Positions 33,330 to 43,200 of a stretch of DNA of 64,000 nt are shown piece after piece. The notes beneath the pieces were generated by a model. That model saw only the letters and a program-made list of their open reading frames with translations. It did no database searches and had not been told where the DNA came from. Origin of the DNA: an uncultured Lachnospiraceae bacterium. GTDB lineage: Bacteria; Bacillota; Clostridia; Lachnospirales; Lachnospiraceae. The translations under genes were made by a program, and so were the position numbers. Each line of letters starts with the position of its first letter. The first letter of the stretch is position 1. The stretch lies in the NCBI GenBank assembly GCA_902789555.1, contig CADAOF010000008.1, positions 1-64,000 on the forward strand, written 5' to 3'.

Positions 33330-34727
33330 TCAGTCGCTGATAATGATATTGTTCGCGCTGAAAACAACGATCTGCCATTCGCCGTCATAACTGCCGGCCA
33401 GGCCCTTCACGCTGATCGTTTTTCCCTCGTAGGCGTCAGCCGTGATCAGTTCATTGTTCTCATCATGCAGTACTTTGGTGCGGACGGTGACCGCGGTCCC
33501 GCCGCAGTCGCAGGTAAGCGTCATCGCGCCCTTCTGCGAGCTGTCCGGATCTGTCGTGGTACGTACCGAAACAACTTTGAGATCCTTCATCTCCAGAGAG
33601 CTGTCGATCACATACGCGGCATAGGGGAAGGTCTCGCTGCCGCCGTCTGTTTCCACCGTTACCTCGCCTTCGGCGAAGGTCTTCGCATCGGTCAGAACAT
33701 AGGCTGCTTCAAAGCCATCTCCCAGCTTCCGGAGATTGCCGGGATCATCCGGCCTCATCTCCCGGTACTTGACGTCGGCGATCTGCCAGACGCCGGCCGC
33801 CTCGTAATACTGGACCGTACCGACGACGCGGACCCGGTTGCCGGCCGAAAGGATCTCAAGCCCGCCGCCGGACAGATTATAACCGAAAAAGATCGAAATG
33901 CCGTTGTACAGGCCGGTTTCGGGATCCGGCTCCTCAACGTAGGCCGAGCTACCGCTCACCTGCGAGACGACGCCTTCAAACGCGACCTTTTTCCCCTCGT
34001 ATTCCTTCGGGTGGCGCCGCAGCTCGCTTAAGCTGAGCTCGATCGCGTCGCCGTAGAAGAAATCGGGATCCGGCTGCCCGGAATACAGGTTCAGCTTCAG
34101 TGCGCGCGCCTGATTCAGCGCCGCCATAGCTGCGTCACCGTAGCGGTTCTGCGCGGTGCTGTTGGAGATCGCGAGGCCGTTCTGGAGTATCTCAATATTA
34201 AGGTTCCTCCAGCTGCCGTCTTCTGTTTCCTTGTACCAGACCCAGACGAGATAGCGGTCGCCCGTGGAATCCACGTTCCAGTGCTCGTCATCGGATTCGA
34301 TCAGGATCGACGCGGCATTTTCCAGCTTTTCATGCGTAAAGCGGGACGCTGCCTTGCCGTACTCTTCGATCTTTCCGGTCGACTCGGGCGTATTGAGGGC
34401 AAGGAACCTTGCCTTTAACTCTCCGTCCCCGGTCATGTTCGCGGGCACATTGAAATGTACGGTATCACCGTCCACGAAGTTTCTGACCGTCACCTCCTGC
34501 TTCGCGCTGTTTGAGTGCATTTCCAGCGTGATCTCGCCGGCGTAGTCATGTTCTTCAAGAGCTTCCGCCGTCGTCGCTGGAGGATCGGTCTCCTTCGTGC
34601 TTTCCGGAAGGCTTTCCGCGGAAGAGGCAGGGGCCGGTTCCGCGGAGCTTCCGTCCGGGGCTGCCGGCGTCTGCGCGCACCCGGCAAGCAGGCACAGCGC
34701 GAGGAGAACTGCCGACAGTCTCTTCAT
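33330..34727 (-). CDS. Lipoprotein with thermonuclease (SNase)-like and OB-like domains
   Basis: The 465-residue protein has a lipobox (LLAGC, Cys17), a Ser/Pro/Glu linker, an SNase-like domain (about 76-215) and an OB-like domain (about 225-330, EGKKVAFEGVVSQV...VRVVGTVQYYEAAGVWQI). SNase positions map as VDGDT (Asp86, Asp88), Arg107, Asn112 in LNTPES where most enzymes have Asp, and Glu115, so activity is uncertain. Start: the ATG at 34727 is one base after the stop of the solute-binding protein gene, giving coupled translation; a GTG at 34736 is the alternative. The next lipoprotein also carries OB-like repeats. Confidence 0.82.
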   Translation of the reverse strand: MKRLSAVLLALCLLAGCAQTPAAPDGSSAEPAPASSAESLPESTKETDPPATTAEALEEHDYAGEITLEMHSNSAKQEVTVRNFVDGDTVHFNVPANMTGDGELKARFLALNTPESTGKIEEYGKAASRFTHEKLENAASILIESDDEHWNVDSTGDRYLVWVWYKETEDGSWRNLNIEILQNGLAISNSTAQNRYGDAAMAALNQARALKLNLYSGQPDPDFFYGDAIELSLSELRRHPKEYEGKKVAFEGVVSQVSGSSAYVEEPDPETGLYNGISIFFGYNLSGGGLEILSAGNRVRVVGTVQYYEAAGVWQIADVKYREMRPDDPGNLRKLGDGFEAAYVLTDAKTFAEGEVTVETDGGSETFPYAAYVIDSSLEMKDLKVVSVRTTTDPDSSQKGAMTLTCDCGGTAVTVRTKVLHDENNELITADAYEGKTISVKGLAGSYDGEWQIVVFSANNIIISD

Positions 34728-34728
34728 C

Positions 34729-36201
34729 TTATTCACTGTATTCGCACTCGTCTACGGCTTCTTCAAAAGCGGCTTCGATCTGATTATCAATGTCAGACGT
34801 AAGGACCAGGCACTTCTTCATCAGAGCGCCCACCTGATCGCGGGCAGTGGAGGAACCGTTGAAGGCAGGGGAAACATAGTAAGCGTCAGCCTGTTCAAGG
34901 CACACCTTGGCAGACAGGAAGGCAATGTTGTCATAGCCGTCGGCATTCGCCAGCTTTTCGGCATAGAACGCATTGTCCTTCGCGGATTTCAGTACGGGGA
35001 CGTAGCCGGAGGAGGCAGCGTATTCCGCCTGGAAATCGGCGTTGGTGGTCAGGTACTTCACCAGCAGCCAGGAAGCGATCACTTCCTGAGGGTTTTCCTT
35101 CATGAAGACGCAGACGTCGGGTCCCTGGGAAATGACCTTCGGGGAAGCGGGATCGACCTGAGGGATCATGGCGATGCCGACCTCAAACGGGTACTTGCCG
35201 TCGTCGCCCTTGGCGGGACGCTGATAGGTCGCGCCGGCGGAGGAGCCGATGGACATGTAGCTGTGAACTTCATCGGTCGTGGTGAACAGACCGGAAGTGT
35301 AGGCGCCGAGCAAGCCCTGAGTGGTCAGGTAGCCCTTGTTGTACCAGTCGTTGAATTCCTTCACGAAGGCACGGTTGGTCTCATTGTTGAACAGGTAGTG
35401 GTCGCCGGTCGCGCTGGTGTACGGGCTCTTGTACTGTTCGCACATGGTGATGAACCAGTTGCTCTCGGAGTCATAGCCGAGCGGGATGCACTTCGGTTCG
35501 ATCTCCTTGATCTTCGCGCAGAGAGCTTTCATCTCGTCCCAGGTCTTGGGAACGGTCAGGCCGTTCGCGTCAAAGAAGGTCTTGTTGTAGTACAGGACTT
35601 CGGTGGATTTGGAGAAAGGCATGGTGTACATCAGACCGTCGCCGAAGGAGGCGCCTGCCGTGTAGTAACCGCCGATAAAGTCGGCGATCTGCGCTTCGGT
35701 AAGGCCAAGCTGTCCGCCGGCACCGTCGGATTCGGTGCTTTCGATCAGGCTGTCAAGCTGAACGGTCGCCTTCGCCATGTTGTACAGGGCAACGTGGTCC
35801 GGATAGCAGAACGCAATGTTCGGCTGAGAGCCGACATTGATCTCTGTCTTGATCTGGTCGCGGATATCGTCGTAGCTGCCCAGCACCGTCGAGGTGAAGT
35901 CAACCGTGATATTCGGATAGATCTTGTTGAACTCATCGATGTACTCTTTGAGCAGATTCTGCTTTTCCTGGCTCATGTTGTGGTAGAACCGGATGGTCAC
36001 GGCACTGCCGTCATAGCCGCCGGCCGGAACCTTGAAGTTGGTCTCCTTCGCAGGGGCCGCCGTGGATTCCGCAGGAGCCTGGCTTTCCGCGGGGGTCGAA
36101 GCCGCGGGGGTGGACGTGGACGGGTTGCTGCCGCAGCCGGCAAGAAGGCCCATGACCATCATGCCTGCCAGCAGCACTGCCGCAAGTTTCTTCATTTTCA
36201 T
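34729..36201 (-). CDS. CUT1 ABC transporter solute-binding lipoprotein
   Basis: The 490-residue protein has a lipobox (LLAGC, Cys23), a Ser/Ala/Pro linker and a family-1 solute-binding fold (VTIRFYHNMSQEKQNLLKEYIDEFNKIYPNITVDF; GLMYTMPFSKSTEVLYYNKTFFDANGLTVPKTWDE). Such proteins deliver oligosaccharides or glycerol-phosphate-type ligands to two permeases, encoded directly upstream. Substrate cannot be read; the association with nuclease-like and OB-like lipoproteins hints at nucleosides or nucleic acid sugars, but that is only context. Confidence 0.92.
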   Translation of the reverse strand: MKMKKLAAVLLAGMMVMGLLAGCGSNPSTSTPAASTPAESQAPAESTAAPAKETNFKVPAGGYDGSAVTIRFYHNMSQEKQNLLKEYIDEFNKIYPNITVDFTSTVLGSYDDIRDQIKTEINVGSQPNIAFCYPDHVALYNMAKATVQLDSLIESTESDGAGGQLGLTEAQIADFIGGYYTAGASFGDGLMYTMPFSKSTEVLYYNKTFFDANGLTVPKTWDEMKALCAKIKEIEPKCIPLGYDSESNWFITMCEQYKSPYTSATGDHYLFNNETNRAFVKEFNDWYNKGYLTTQGLLGAYTSGLFTTTDEVHSYMSIGSSAGATYQRPAKGDDGKYPFEVGIAMIPQVDPASPKVISQGPDVCVFMKENPQEVIASWLLVKYLTTNADFQAEYAASSGYVPVLKSAKDNAFYAEKLANADGYDNIAFLSAKVCLEQADAYYVSPAFNGSSTARDQVGALMKKCLVLTSDIDNQIEAAFEEAVDECEYSE

Positions 36202-36241
36202 CTTTTGCTTCCTTCCTTTATATGGTTTTGATATAAAGCAC

Positions 36242-37129
36242 TTAACCTTTGATGCCGCTCCGGCTCACGCCCTTCATAATGTACTTGCGAAGGAACACGA
36301 AAACCAGGAAAAGCGGCAGGGAGACCAGGGCGACGGCAGCCATCTGCACGGGATAGTTGATGTCGCCGGAGGCTTCGGTGAAGGCGTTGCGCAGACCGTT
36401 GGTGATGAGGCGGTGGGCTTCATCGTTCGCGACCAGGCGCGGCCAGATATAAGAGTTCCAAGCCCCCATCATCTTCAGGATGGTGATGGAAATGAGGGTC
36501 GGAAGGGACAGCGGGATCATGACCGTCCAAAGGTACTTCAGATCCGAGGTGCCGTCCACCTTCGCGGCCAGATACAGCTCATCCGGGATCTGAAGGAAAT
36601 TCTGGCGCAGCAGGTAGATGTAGAAAACGCTCACCAGAAACGGTACGATCAGGACCGTATAGGTGTTGATCCAGCCGAAGTTCGTCACGGTGGAGTAGTT
36701 CGTGATCGTGAAGAGTTCGCCGGGAATCATCATGGTTGCGAGGAGCCCTGCGAAGAGGATGCCTTTTCCCTTGAATTCCAGACGGGCAAAGGCGAAGGCC
36801 GAGAGCACCGTGATGACCAGGGAAAGGATGGTGGAGACGACGCCGACGTAGAGCGTGTTCAGGAACAGGCGTCCGAGCTGAGCGGTCGTGAACGCGTCAC
36901 GGTAGTTCGTCCACAGGATGTGTCTGGGCCAGAAGGTAGGCATGCTCAGACGGTATTCTTCCAGGCTCTTTAAGGACGAGTTGATCATCCAGTAGAAGGG
37001 GAACAGGACGACGACCGCCATGACGGCCAGGAAAAGGTAGATCAGGATCTTGCCGACGACGCGTGCGACTCTCTGCTTCGAGGTCACATCGTTCATGTCC
37101 TTTTCCTTCATGGTTTTGATTTCTTCCAT
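36242..37129 (-). CDS. CUT1 ABC transporter permease, MalG/UgpE type
   Basis: The 295-residue protein has six membrane helices and the inner-membrane EAA loop (ELYLAAKVDGTSDLKYLWTV) typical of MalG-like permeases, plus the conserved LFPFYWMINSSLKS start. Together with the next gene it forms the membrane channel. AAGGAGG precedes the ATG at 37129. Confidence 0.93.
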   Translation of the reverse strand: MEEIKTMKEKDMNDVTSKQRVARVVGKILIYLFLAVMAVVVLFPFYWMINSSLKSLEEYRLSMPTFWPRHILWTNYRDAFTTAQLGRLFLNTLYVGVVSTILSLVITVLSAFAFARLEFKGKGILFAGLLATMMIPGELFTITNYSTVTNFGWINTYTVLIVPFLVSVFYIYLLRQNFLQIPDELYLAAKVDGTSDLKYLWTVMIPLSLPTLISITILKMMGAWNSYIWPRLVANDEAHRLITNGLRNAFTEASGDINYPVQMAAVALVSLPLFLVFVFLRKYIMKGVSRSGIKG

Positions 37130-37139
37130 GTCGCCCTCC

Positions 37140-38084
37140 TTAATAATGCACCTTCTTGTTGGAGACCCGCAGATTGATGAGAGTCACCACAAGGATGATG
37201 CCGAAGAGGATGATGGCCGCCGCCGAAGCACGGCCCTGCTGGTTGGAGGCCAGAGCGTCATAAATGAATCCGACCATGGTGTTCAGGCGCTTCGCGTCGT
37301 GGGCCGGGCCCATGCTGGCGCCGAAAATACCGACGATGCTGGTGTATTCCTTGAAGCCGCCGATGAAGCCGGTGATGATGACGTAAGCCAGCATCGGGCC
37401 GAGCAGCGGCACGGTGATGCGCCAGAAGATCCGGCTCTTGCTGGAGCCGTCCACCTTCGCGGCGTCATAGTACTGCTTGTTGATGCTCTGCAGGCCGGAC
37501 AGGAGGATCAGGATCTTGAACGGCAGGGCGTTCCAAACGATGTAGATGACCATGACGGTCATGTTCGCGAGGTACGTCGAACCGTAGTTGATCCAGTTGA
37601 CTCTGGTCCCGCCGAAGAATTCGATCACGTTATTTACGATGCCCGCGGTGACCACGATCTCGTTTTCCGTACCGTAGAAGCTGCCGACGATGTTGAACAT
37701 GGCCGCGAAGACCATGCCGATGGCGATGGAGTTCGTGACATAGGGCAGGAAGAAAATGGTCTGCAGGGGCTTCTGCAGGAACTTGATGGAGTTCAGAGCC
37801 ACGGAGATCAGCAGCGCGAGGAAGGTCGAGACCGGGACCGTGATCACGCACAGCAGCATGGTCGTTTTCAGGCACTGCAGGAATTTCTTGTACTCAAGGA
37901 CCTTGGTAAAGTTGGCCACCCCGAAGCGGAAGGTCTCACCGCCCGCTTCCTTCAGTCCGCTGTAGTTCTCCAGGAAGGCCATTCTCACCGTGTTGATGAT
38001 GGGCCAGACCGTGAAGATGGCTAAGAGGACAAGGCAGGGAAGCAGGTAGACCCAGGCTTTCCATTGCTGTTTGCTTTCAACCAT
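37140..38084 (-). CDS. CUT1 ABC transporter permease, MalF/UgpA type
   Basis: The 314-residue protein has six membrane helices, the YLLPCLVLLAIFTVWPIINT start and an EAA loop (QYYDAAKVDGSSKSRIFWRI). It pairs with the MalG-type permease 10 bases downstream. GAGGG precedes the ATG, which lies three bases after the ATPase gene. Confidence 0.93.
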   Translation of the reverse strand: MVESKQQWKAWVYLLPCLVLLAIFTVWPIINTVRMAFLENYSGLKEAGGETFRFGVANFTKVLEYKKFLQCLKTTMLLCVITVPVSTFLALLISVALNSIKFLQKPLQTIFFLPYVTNSIAIGMVFAAMFNIVGSFYGTENEIVVTAGIVNNVIEFFGGTRVNWINYGSTYLANMTVMVIYIVWNALPFKILILLSGLQSINKQYYDAAKVDGSSKSRIFWRITVPLLGPMLAYVIITGFIGGFKEYTSIVGIFGASMGPAHDAKRLNTMVGFIYDALASNQQGRASAAAIILFGIILVVTLINLRVSNKKVHY

Positions 38085-38087
38085 AGC

Positions 38088-39215
38088 TTAACCCTCGATG
38101 GCTTCGGCGATCTTATCCTGACCGGGGAGCACGATGCGTTCTTCATTCTCCTTATCAAAGATGAAGATCTTGTTCGGCTTGACCGCGAAGCGGACGACGT
38201 CGCCGTTCATGTTCTTTCTCTGGTCGGCGTCAATAATGGAGCGGACCTGCTCAGCCGTGCAGTTCGCATTGGTCGAAACGACAGACACGTCGCGGCCCAT
38301 GACTTCCACAGCCCGCAGATCGCAGTGGAGCGGGCCGTTCGGATCCAGGATGAAGCCTTCGGGACGGATGCCGACAAAGACCTTCCGGTCCGCGATGCCT
38401 TCCGCATCCGCAACGGCATCTTCACCGATCCAGACCTTGCCGCCCTTTACTTCGCCTTCAAACACGTTGATGGGCGGCGTGCCGAGGAACTTCGCGACGA
38501 ACAGGTTTGCCGGGCTGTCATAGACGGCCTGCGGCGCGCCGATCTGCTGGACCACGCCCTTCTTCATCACAACGATCATATCGGAGATGCTCATGGCTTC
38601 TTCCTGGTCATGGGTAACGAAAACGGTGGTGATCCCGGTCTTTCTCTGGATGCGGCGGATCTCCTCACGGGTCTGCAGGCGCAGGCGCGCGTCCAGGTTG
38701 GACAGCGGTTCATCGAGGAGCAGGACTCTGGGCATTTTCGCCAGGGCCCGCGCGATCGCGACGCGCTGCTGCTGGCCGCCGGACAGTTCGTGAGGCTTGC
38801 GTTCCAGCAGTTCGTCGATCTGCACGATCTTCGCGACCTCAACGGCGCGTTCCAGCATCTGTTCCTTCGTCATCTTGTCGCTGCCCTTCAGGTTCTGCAG
38901 GGGGTACAAGATGTTCTGCTTGACGGTCATGTGCGGATACAGGGCATAGTTCTGGAAAACCAGGCCTACGCCGCGGCTCTCCGGTTCCAGCGCCGTCACG
39001 TCGATGTCGCCGAAGAAGATCTTTCCGCTCGTCGGCTTCTGCAGTCCGCAGATCATATACAGGCTCGTGCTCTTGCCGCAGCCGGAAGGCCCCAGCAGGC
39101 CGACCAGCTTGCCGTCGGGGATCTCAAAGCTGAAATCGTTGACGGCAACGACATCGTCTCCTCCCTTTTTCCGGTTCGGGAAGATCTTGGTCAGGTTTTG
39201 TAAGACTACTTTCAT
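38088..39215 (-). CDS. ABC transporter ATP-binding protein, MsmK/UgpC type
   Basis: The 375-residue protein has GPSGCGKST, LSGGQQQRVAIARAL, LLLDEPLSNLDARLR and VFVTHDQEEAM, followed by the C-terminal regulatory OB domain of sugar importers (VFVGIRPEGF, HCDLRAVEVMGRDV). Many Firmicutes share one MsmX-type ATPase among several importers; here the ATPase is encoded with its own permeases. Confidence 0.95.
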   Translation of the reverse strand: MKVVLQNLTKIFPNRKKGGDDVVAVNDFSFEIPDGKLVGLLGPSGCGKSTSLYMICGLQKPTSGKIFFGDIDVTALEPESRGVGLVFQNYALYPHMTVKQNILYPLQNLKGSDKMTKEQMLERAVEVAKIVQIDELLERKPHELSGGQQQRVAIARALAKMPRVLLLDEPLSNLDARLRLQTREEIRRIQRKTGITTVFVTHDQEEAMSISDMIVVMKKGVVQQIGAPQAVYDSPANLFVAKFLGTPPINVFEGEVKGGKVWIGEDAVADAEGIADRKVFVGIRPEGFILDPNGPLHCDLRAVEVMGRDVSVVSTNANCTAEQVRSIIDADQRKNMNGDVVRFAVKPNKIFIFDKENEERIVLPGQDKIAEAIEG

Positions 39216-39247
39216 GGCTCTCTTCTTTCTTTATTGCTGTGTTTTGG

Positions 39248-40012
39248 TCAGTCGTAAGGAGTGAGTCTGGCACTTTCAGCCGCCTTGCGGGCCTTTGCCT
39301 GGTTCAGTTCGTCCAGCGTCGCATAGATCGGCTGGCTCTGGTAATCCGCCACGGCGCTCTGCGCCAGCAGATCGTGGATGAGTTGGTTGTTCTGGGTCGC
39401 GGCCAGCAGGATGAGCTGGGCCATGACGAGAACGATCAGCAGTGCCGTCCCTGCCAGGCCGATCGCGCTGAAATAGAGCAGGATCAGAACCAGCACGGGC
39501 ACCATGGTCTCCAGCGTGCATTTCCCCAGCATGCTTCGGATGAAGATCGCGCCGGGTTCCATGCGCACGCAGTTCGTATGCACGACGCAGAGGCCGAAGA
39601 CCTTCTTGCCGAGCGTGCGGCCTTCCTTCAGGAGCAGCGGTACGAGGAATTCCAGGACCGCGTAGGCGAGGAAGATGCTGATGGTGATGTCCAGCAGGGA
39701 AAGCTTGATCACCTGATGGTAGGTCTCCAGCGCTTCCCTGTCCTCGGTCAGCGCCTTGTAGGCGGCCATGTAGCGTTCCTGCGCCTCTTTCGGCAGCGTG
39801 TTGTACTCCTCTTCGCTCATGCCGAGGTTCGTGTCGTATTCGGCACTGTAGGCATCGTACTTTGCCTGCAGCAGATCCGACTTCCGGTCGTAGCCGGTCA
39901 CGGCGGACAGCAGCGTAAGGAGGCCTACGACGAGGATTCCCCGAAGGATGATGTCAAGCAAAAAAGCAGAAGCCCGCTTCCACAATCCTGCTTTCTGAAT
40001 CTCAAAGCCCAT
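39248..40012 (-). CDS. RDD-family membrane protein with a large outside loop
   Basis: The 254-residue protein begins with the RDD signature (LWKRASAFLLDIILRG), then a helix pair separated by a charged insertion of about 65 residues (about 45-110), and ends with further helices and a soluble tail. GRTLGKKVFGLCVV is the second family motif. RDD proteins are often transporters (some act as Na+/H+ antiporters). It is the first gene after the operon promoter. Confidence 0.85.
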   Translation of the reverse strand: MGFEIQKAGLWKRASAFLLDIILRGILVVGLLTLLSAVTGYDRKSDLLQAKYDAYSAEYDTNLGMSEEEYNTLPKEAQERYMAAYKALTEDREALETYHQVIKLSLLDITISIFLAYAVLEFLVPLLLKEGRTLGKKVFGLCVVHTNCVRMEPGAIFIRSMLGKCTLETMVPVLVLILLYFSAIGLAGTALLIVLVMAQLILLAATQNNQLIHDLLAQSAVADYQSQPIYATLDELNQAKARKAAESARLTPYD

Positions 40013-40090
40013 GCCGATGCTCCTGCCTTTTCTTCATGTTTGTCTCCCGGTGTTCCGCAGCAAAATTCCGACACCTTTTGCCCTATGGTA

Positions 40091-40121
40091 ATTATATCAA
40101 TTTTCCGTTTAAAGTAAACGG
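40091..40121 (-). promoter_or_regulatory. Promoter and operator of the RDD-CUT1-lipoprotein operon
   Basis: A perfect TATAAT with TTTACT 16 bases upstream on the minus strand. CCGTTTA-AAG-TAAACGG (40105-40121), a perfect palindrome, covers the -35 region and is a strong repressor-site candidate. Confidence 0.6.
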
Positions 40122-40243
40122 AGAAAACGCATTTTCCTGCTTTTTCACGTTTTCCCGACGCCGTGCCTTTCAGCCCGCTTCGTTATGACGAACGGTGGAA
40201 ATTTTCTTTCGCCTGTTTCCTGTTCCGCGCTTTGCGGACACCA

Positions 40244-40269
40244 AAAAAGCACGCCGCAGCGTGCTTTTT
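40244..40269. terminator. Bidirectional terminator after the M16C peptidase gene
   Basis: A perfect 11-bp stem AAAAAGCACGC/GCGTGCTTTTT with a CGCA loop. Confidence 0.9.
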
Positions 40270-40292
40270 CGGTGCAGTCTTCAAACCGGCAC

Positions 40293-43200
40293 TTACTCTT
40301 CCGTGTAGAAGATGTATTCCATCCACGCGAGTTCCGCGCGGGTGATCAGCGTTTTCGCGTCTGCCCACAGTTTGCCGTTTTCATCCGCATGAGGCTTCAG
40401 GTAACCGTGGCCCAGTGCCCAGGCAAGCGGTTTGGGAAGCGCATCGCCGTCTTCCAGTGTCTCCGTCGGCTTGGCGTCATCCACTTCGACCTGAGCCGCC
40501 TTCAGCAGTTTCGTCAGTGCCTGCGCCGCATCGGCACGGGTCAGTTCGTCCGACACCTTATTCCTCGCCGGGAAAATGAGATAACTCTGCATGAAGCTCA
40601 GCGCTTCCTCTTCGTTGTAGTCTCCGCCGACCAGCATGTAAAGATAGGCAGCGAGCTCGCCTACACGGGCGTGTTCATCCGGACCGAAAACACCCTCTTC
40701 AAGCGGCATCATCGTCCCTTCTTCATAGACGAAGCGGATCGCGTCGTAGTCTTCCCGGTCTTCGGAAACGTCCGTAAACGCCATTTCGGACTTGTCCTGC
40801 GCACCGAAAGGATTCAGGATCTCATCATACATGTCCGCGTTGTCATTGATCCCGGACATGCCGCCGGCCGTATAGCGGACACCTTTTTCGATCAGTTTTC
40901 CGTACAGATCCAGACATTCGGCGATGATTTCCGGCGTCAGCGTTTTCAGTGCCTTCATCTGCTCCACGATCTCCTGCTGATCGGTCCCGGAAAGGACGTA
41001 TCCCGCAGCAGTCATCGCACCCGTCAGTTCACCGGCCGGTTCCGCCAGCAGGGAATATTCCGACAGGATATAACCGTCCAGATCCTCCTGCGTCAGTGCC
41101 AGTTTCCCGATCTGTTCCGGCAGGCTCTCATAGATCTCGAACGTTTCCTTCACGTTCGGATCACGGTAAGTGCAGAGGTAAACACCGGCATCGGAGGCGT
41201 TGTGGATGATACTGTAAACGCCCTTGCCGTCACGCAGCTGCGGGATCAGATATTTATCCGTAACGATCTGCGACAGCACTTCCGCCGCCATCAGCTTAAC
41301 GGTCGTTTCGAACGATTCGTCGTCCTTATCGATCCCCAGATCCTCATAAGAAGCTGAGATCCCGTTGTAATACACGCTGCTGTCCGTCACGATCGCTTCG
41401 TTCCGTTCATAGACCGGAATCCTGCGTTCCGCCTTTTCCCGTGCCTCTCCTGCCAGACGTGCCATCCAGGCATCTGCCTGTTTCCGGTTCACCGCCGCAC
41501 TCTCCGCGCTTCCGGCAAACTCGATCACGGCGCCGTCACGCGAAGCCACCTTGTTCCGCAGGGACAGCAGGCTGTCGGTGAGTGCCTTCGGATCGTTCTC
41601 CAGCTGTTCGGCCACCTTCGTCAGGAATTCGTAATACGAAACGCCGCCGAGGTAAGCTGAATAGGCATACACCTCGGACATGCCGGTCATGGAGCGGCGG
41701 ATCACCTCAGAATAAGGTGCATCGTACACTTCGGACCGGGCAGCGGTCAGCAGGGCGTTCACGCCGTCTTTCACGCGGCCCGTATCATTCAGTTTCGCCT
41801 TGAAGAACATTTCCTCCATCAAGCCGTAACCGGCTTCCAGATCCTCATCGCGCGCCGTCCAGGTGAACTGCAGATACGGGTTGGCGCTCTTATCCGGCAT
41901 CTGCTGCAGCATGAGATAGATATGGCCGTCACTCAGATAACGGGTGGCAAGCGTTGAGATCTCATTGCGGCTGTGCACTTCGGTATCCAGATACGACACC
42001 AGATCCTTATAGAATTTAAGATACAGCAGTTCTTCTTCGTTCAGGCAGGAAACGTCCAGATTGACTGCCGTGCGTCCGACACCGGACACCCCGGCTTCCG
42101 CTTCGATGTAACGGACGCCCTGCTCATTCGTTTCGTCTTTTACTTCGTAGATCCGGACCTCTTCGGGAAGTGAGGCAGTGTCGACCACCGTCAGTGCTTT
42201 CACCATTTCCGCAGTAGCAGGATCTTCCTGTGCTTCTCTCTTGCTTTCCTTAACCAGCGCATCGATCTCTTCTGCCGACAGGGCTTCCTTGACCTTCGCC
42301 AGCTTTTCTTCCAGCGCCGCATCCTTTTCTTCCTTAAGGCCGGGCTCGGGATAGGTCACGGTCAGGGCGGTAACGGCATCCTTGCCGAAATACTTCGCGC
42401 AGATCGACGCGTAAGTGCCGTCTTCGTTCCAGCTGACGAGGTTCCCGGCCTGTTCCTCATAGTCGAAATAGTGCCAGACATCGCCGAAGGTATGCGCATC
42501 GTATCCCACGGAAGTAATGATGTTTTCACCGACGGAGCTGTTTTCCCGCACGAGCAGTTCACTCAGTTCAAAGGAAGAGGCGTAGCTGTCCAGCATCTCC
42601 TTTTTCATCCCGTTTTTCGCGATATCCTCAAGCGCTGCATCGATTTCCCTGCGGAATGCTTCCGCGTTTTCGGGATTCGCGTTATCCAGTTCGAACACCG
42701 CGACCGGTACCGGTCCGGCGATCTCCAGCCCGCTGCTGAAAGATGCCGACGGGAAGAGCGATCTCAGTTTCCCCGCAAGTTCCGTGCCCTCTGCCGTTAC
42801 GAAACCCGTCAAATAGGAAAGCACCGTGCCGTCCGCCCAGGCTTCCTCCGGAAGCACGAATGAATAAATGACCGTGGATTTATCCTGTGTGGAAGAGTTC
42901 TTCTCCGCCGGGAAAGCGTAACGTTTTTCGGTGCTTTCCGCAAGAGGCTTGTAAGCCGGATCTTCCACGTTAAATTCGCGGGCTTCATAATTCCGGTATT
43001 CCGCATTCAGAAGACGGAGAAACTCCGTATAATTGTCCAGCTGCCCGTAAAGCAGCGCCAGGCAGTTCGAAGGATGGTAATACAGATCATGGTAAGCCTT
43101 CAGGCTTTCATAGGTCATGTTCGGGATCGCATCCGGATTGCCGCCGTAGCTCCAGCCCAGGAAGGAGCCGGGCAGGGCATCCTGCATCGCGTTCAGGTAG

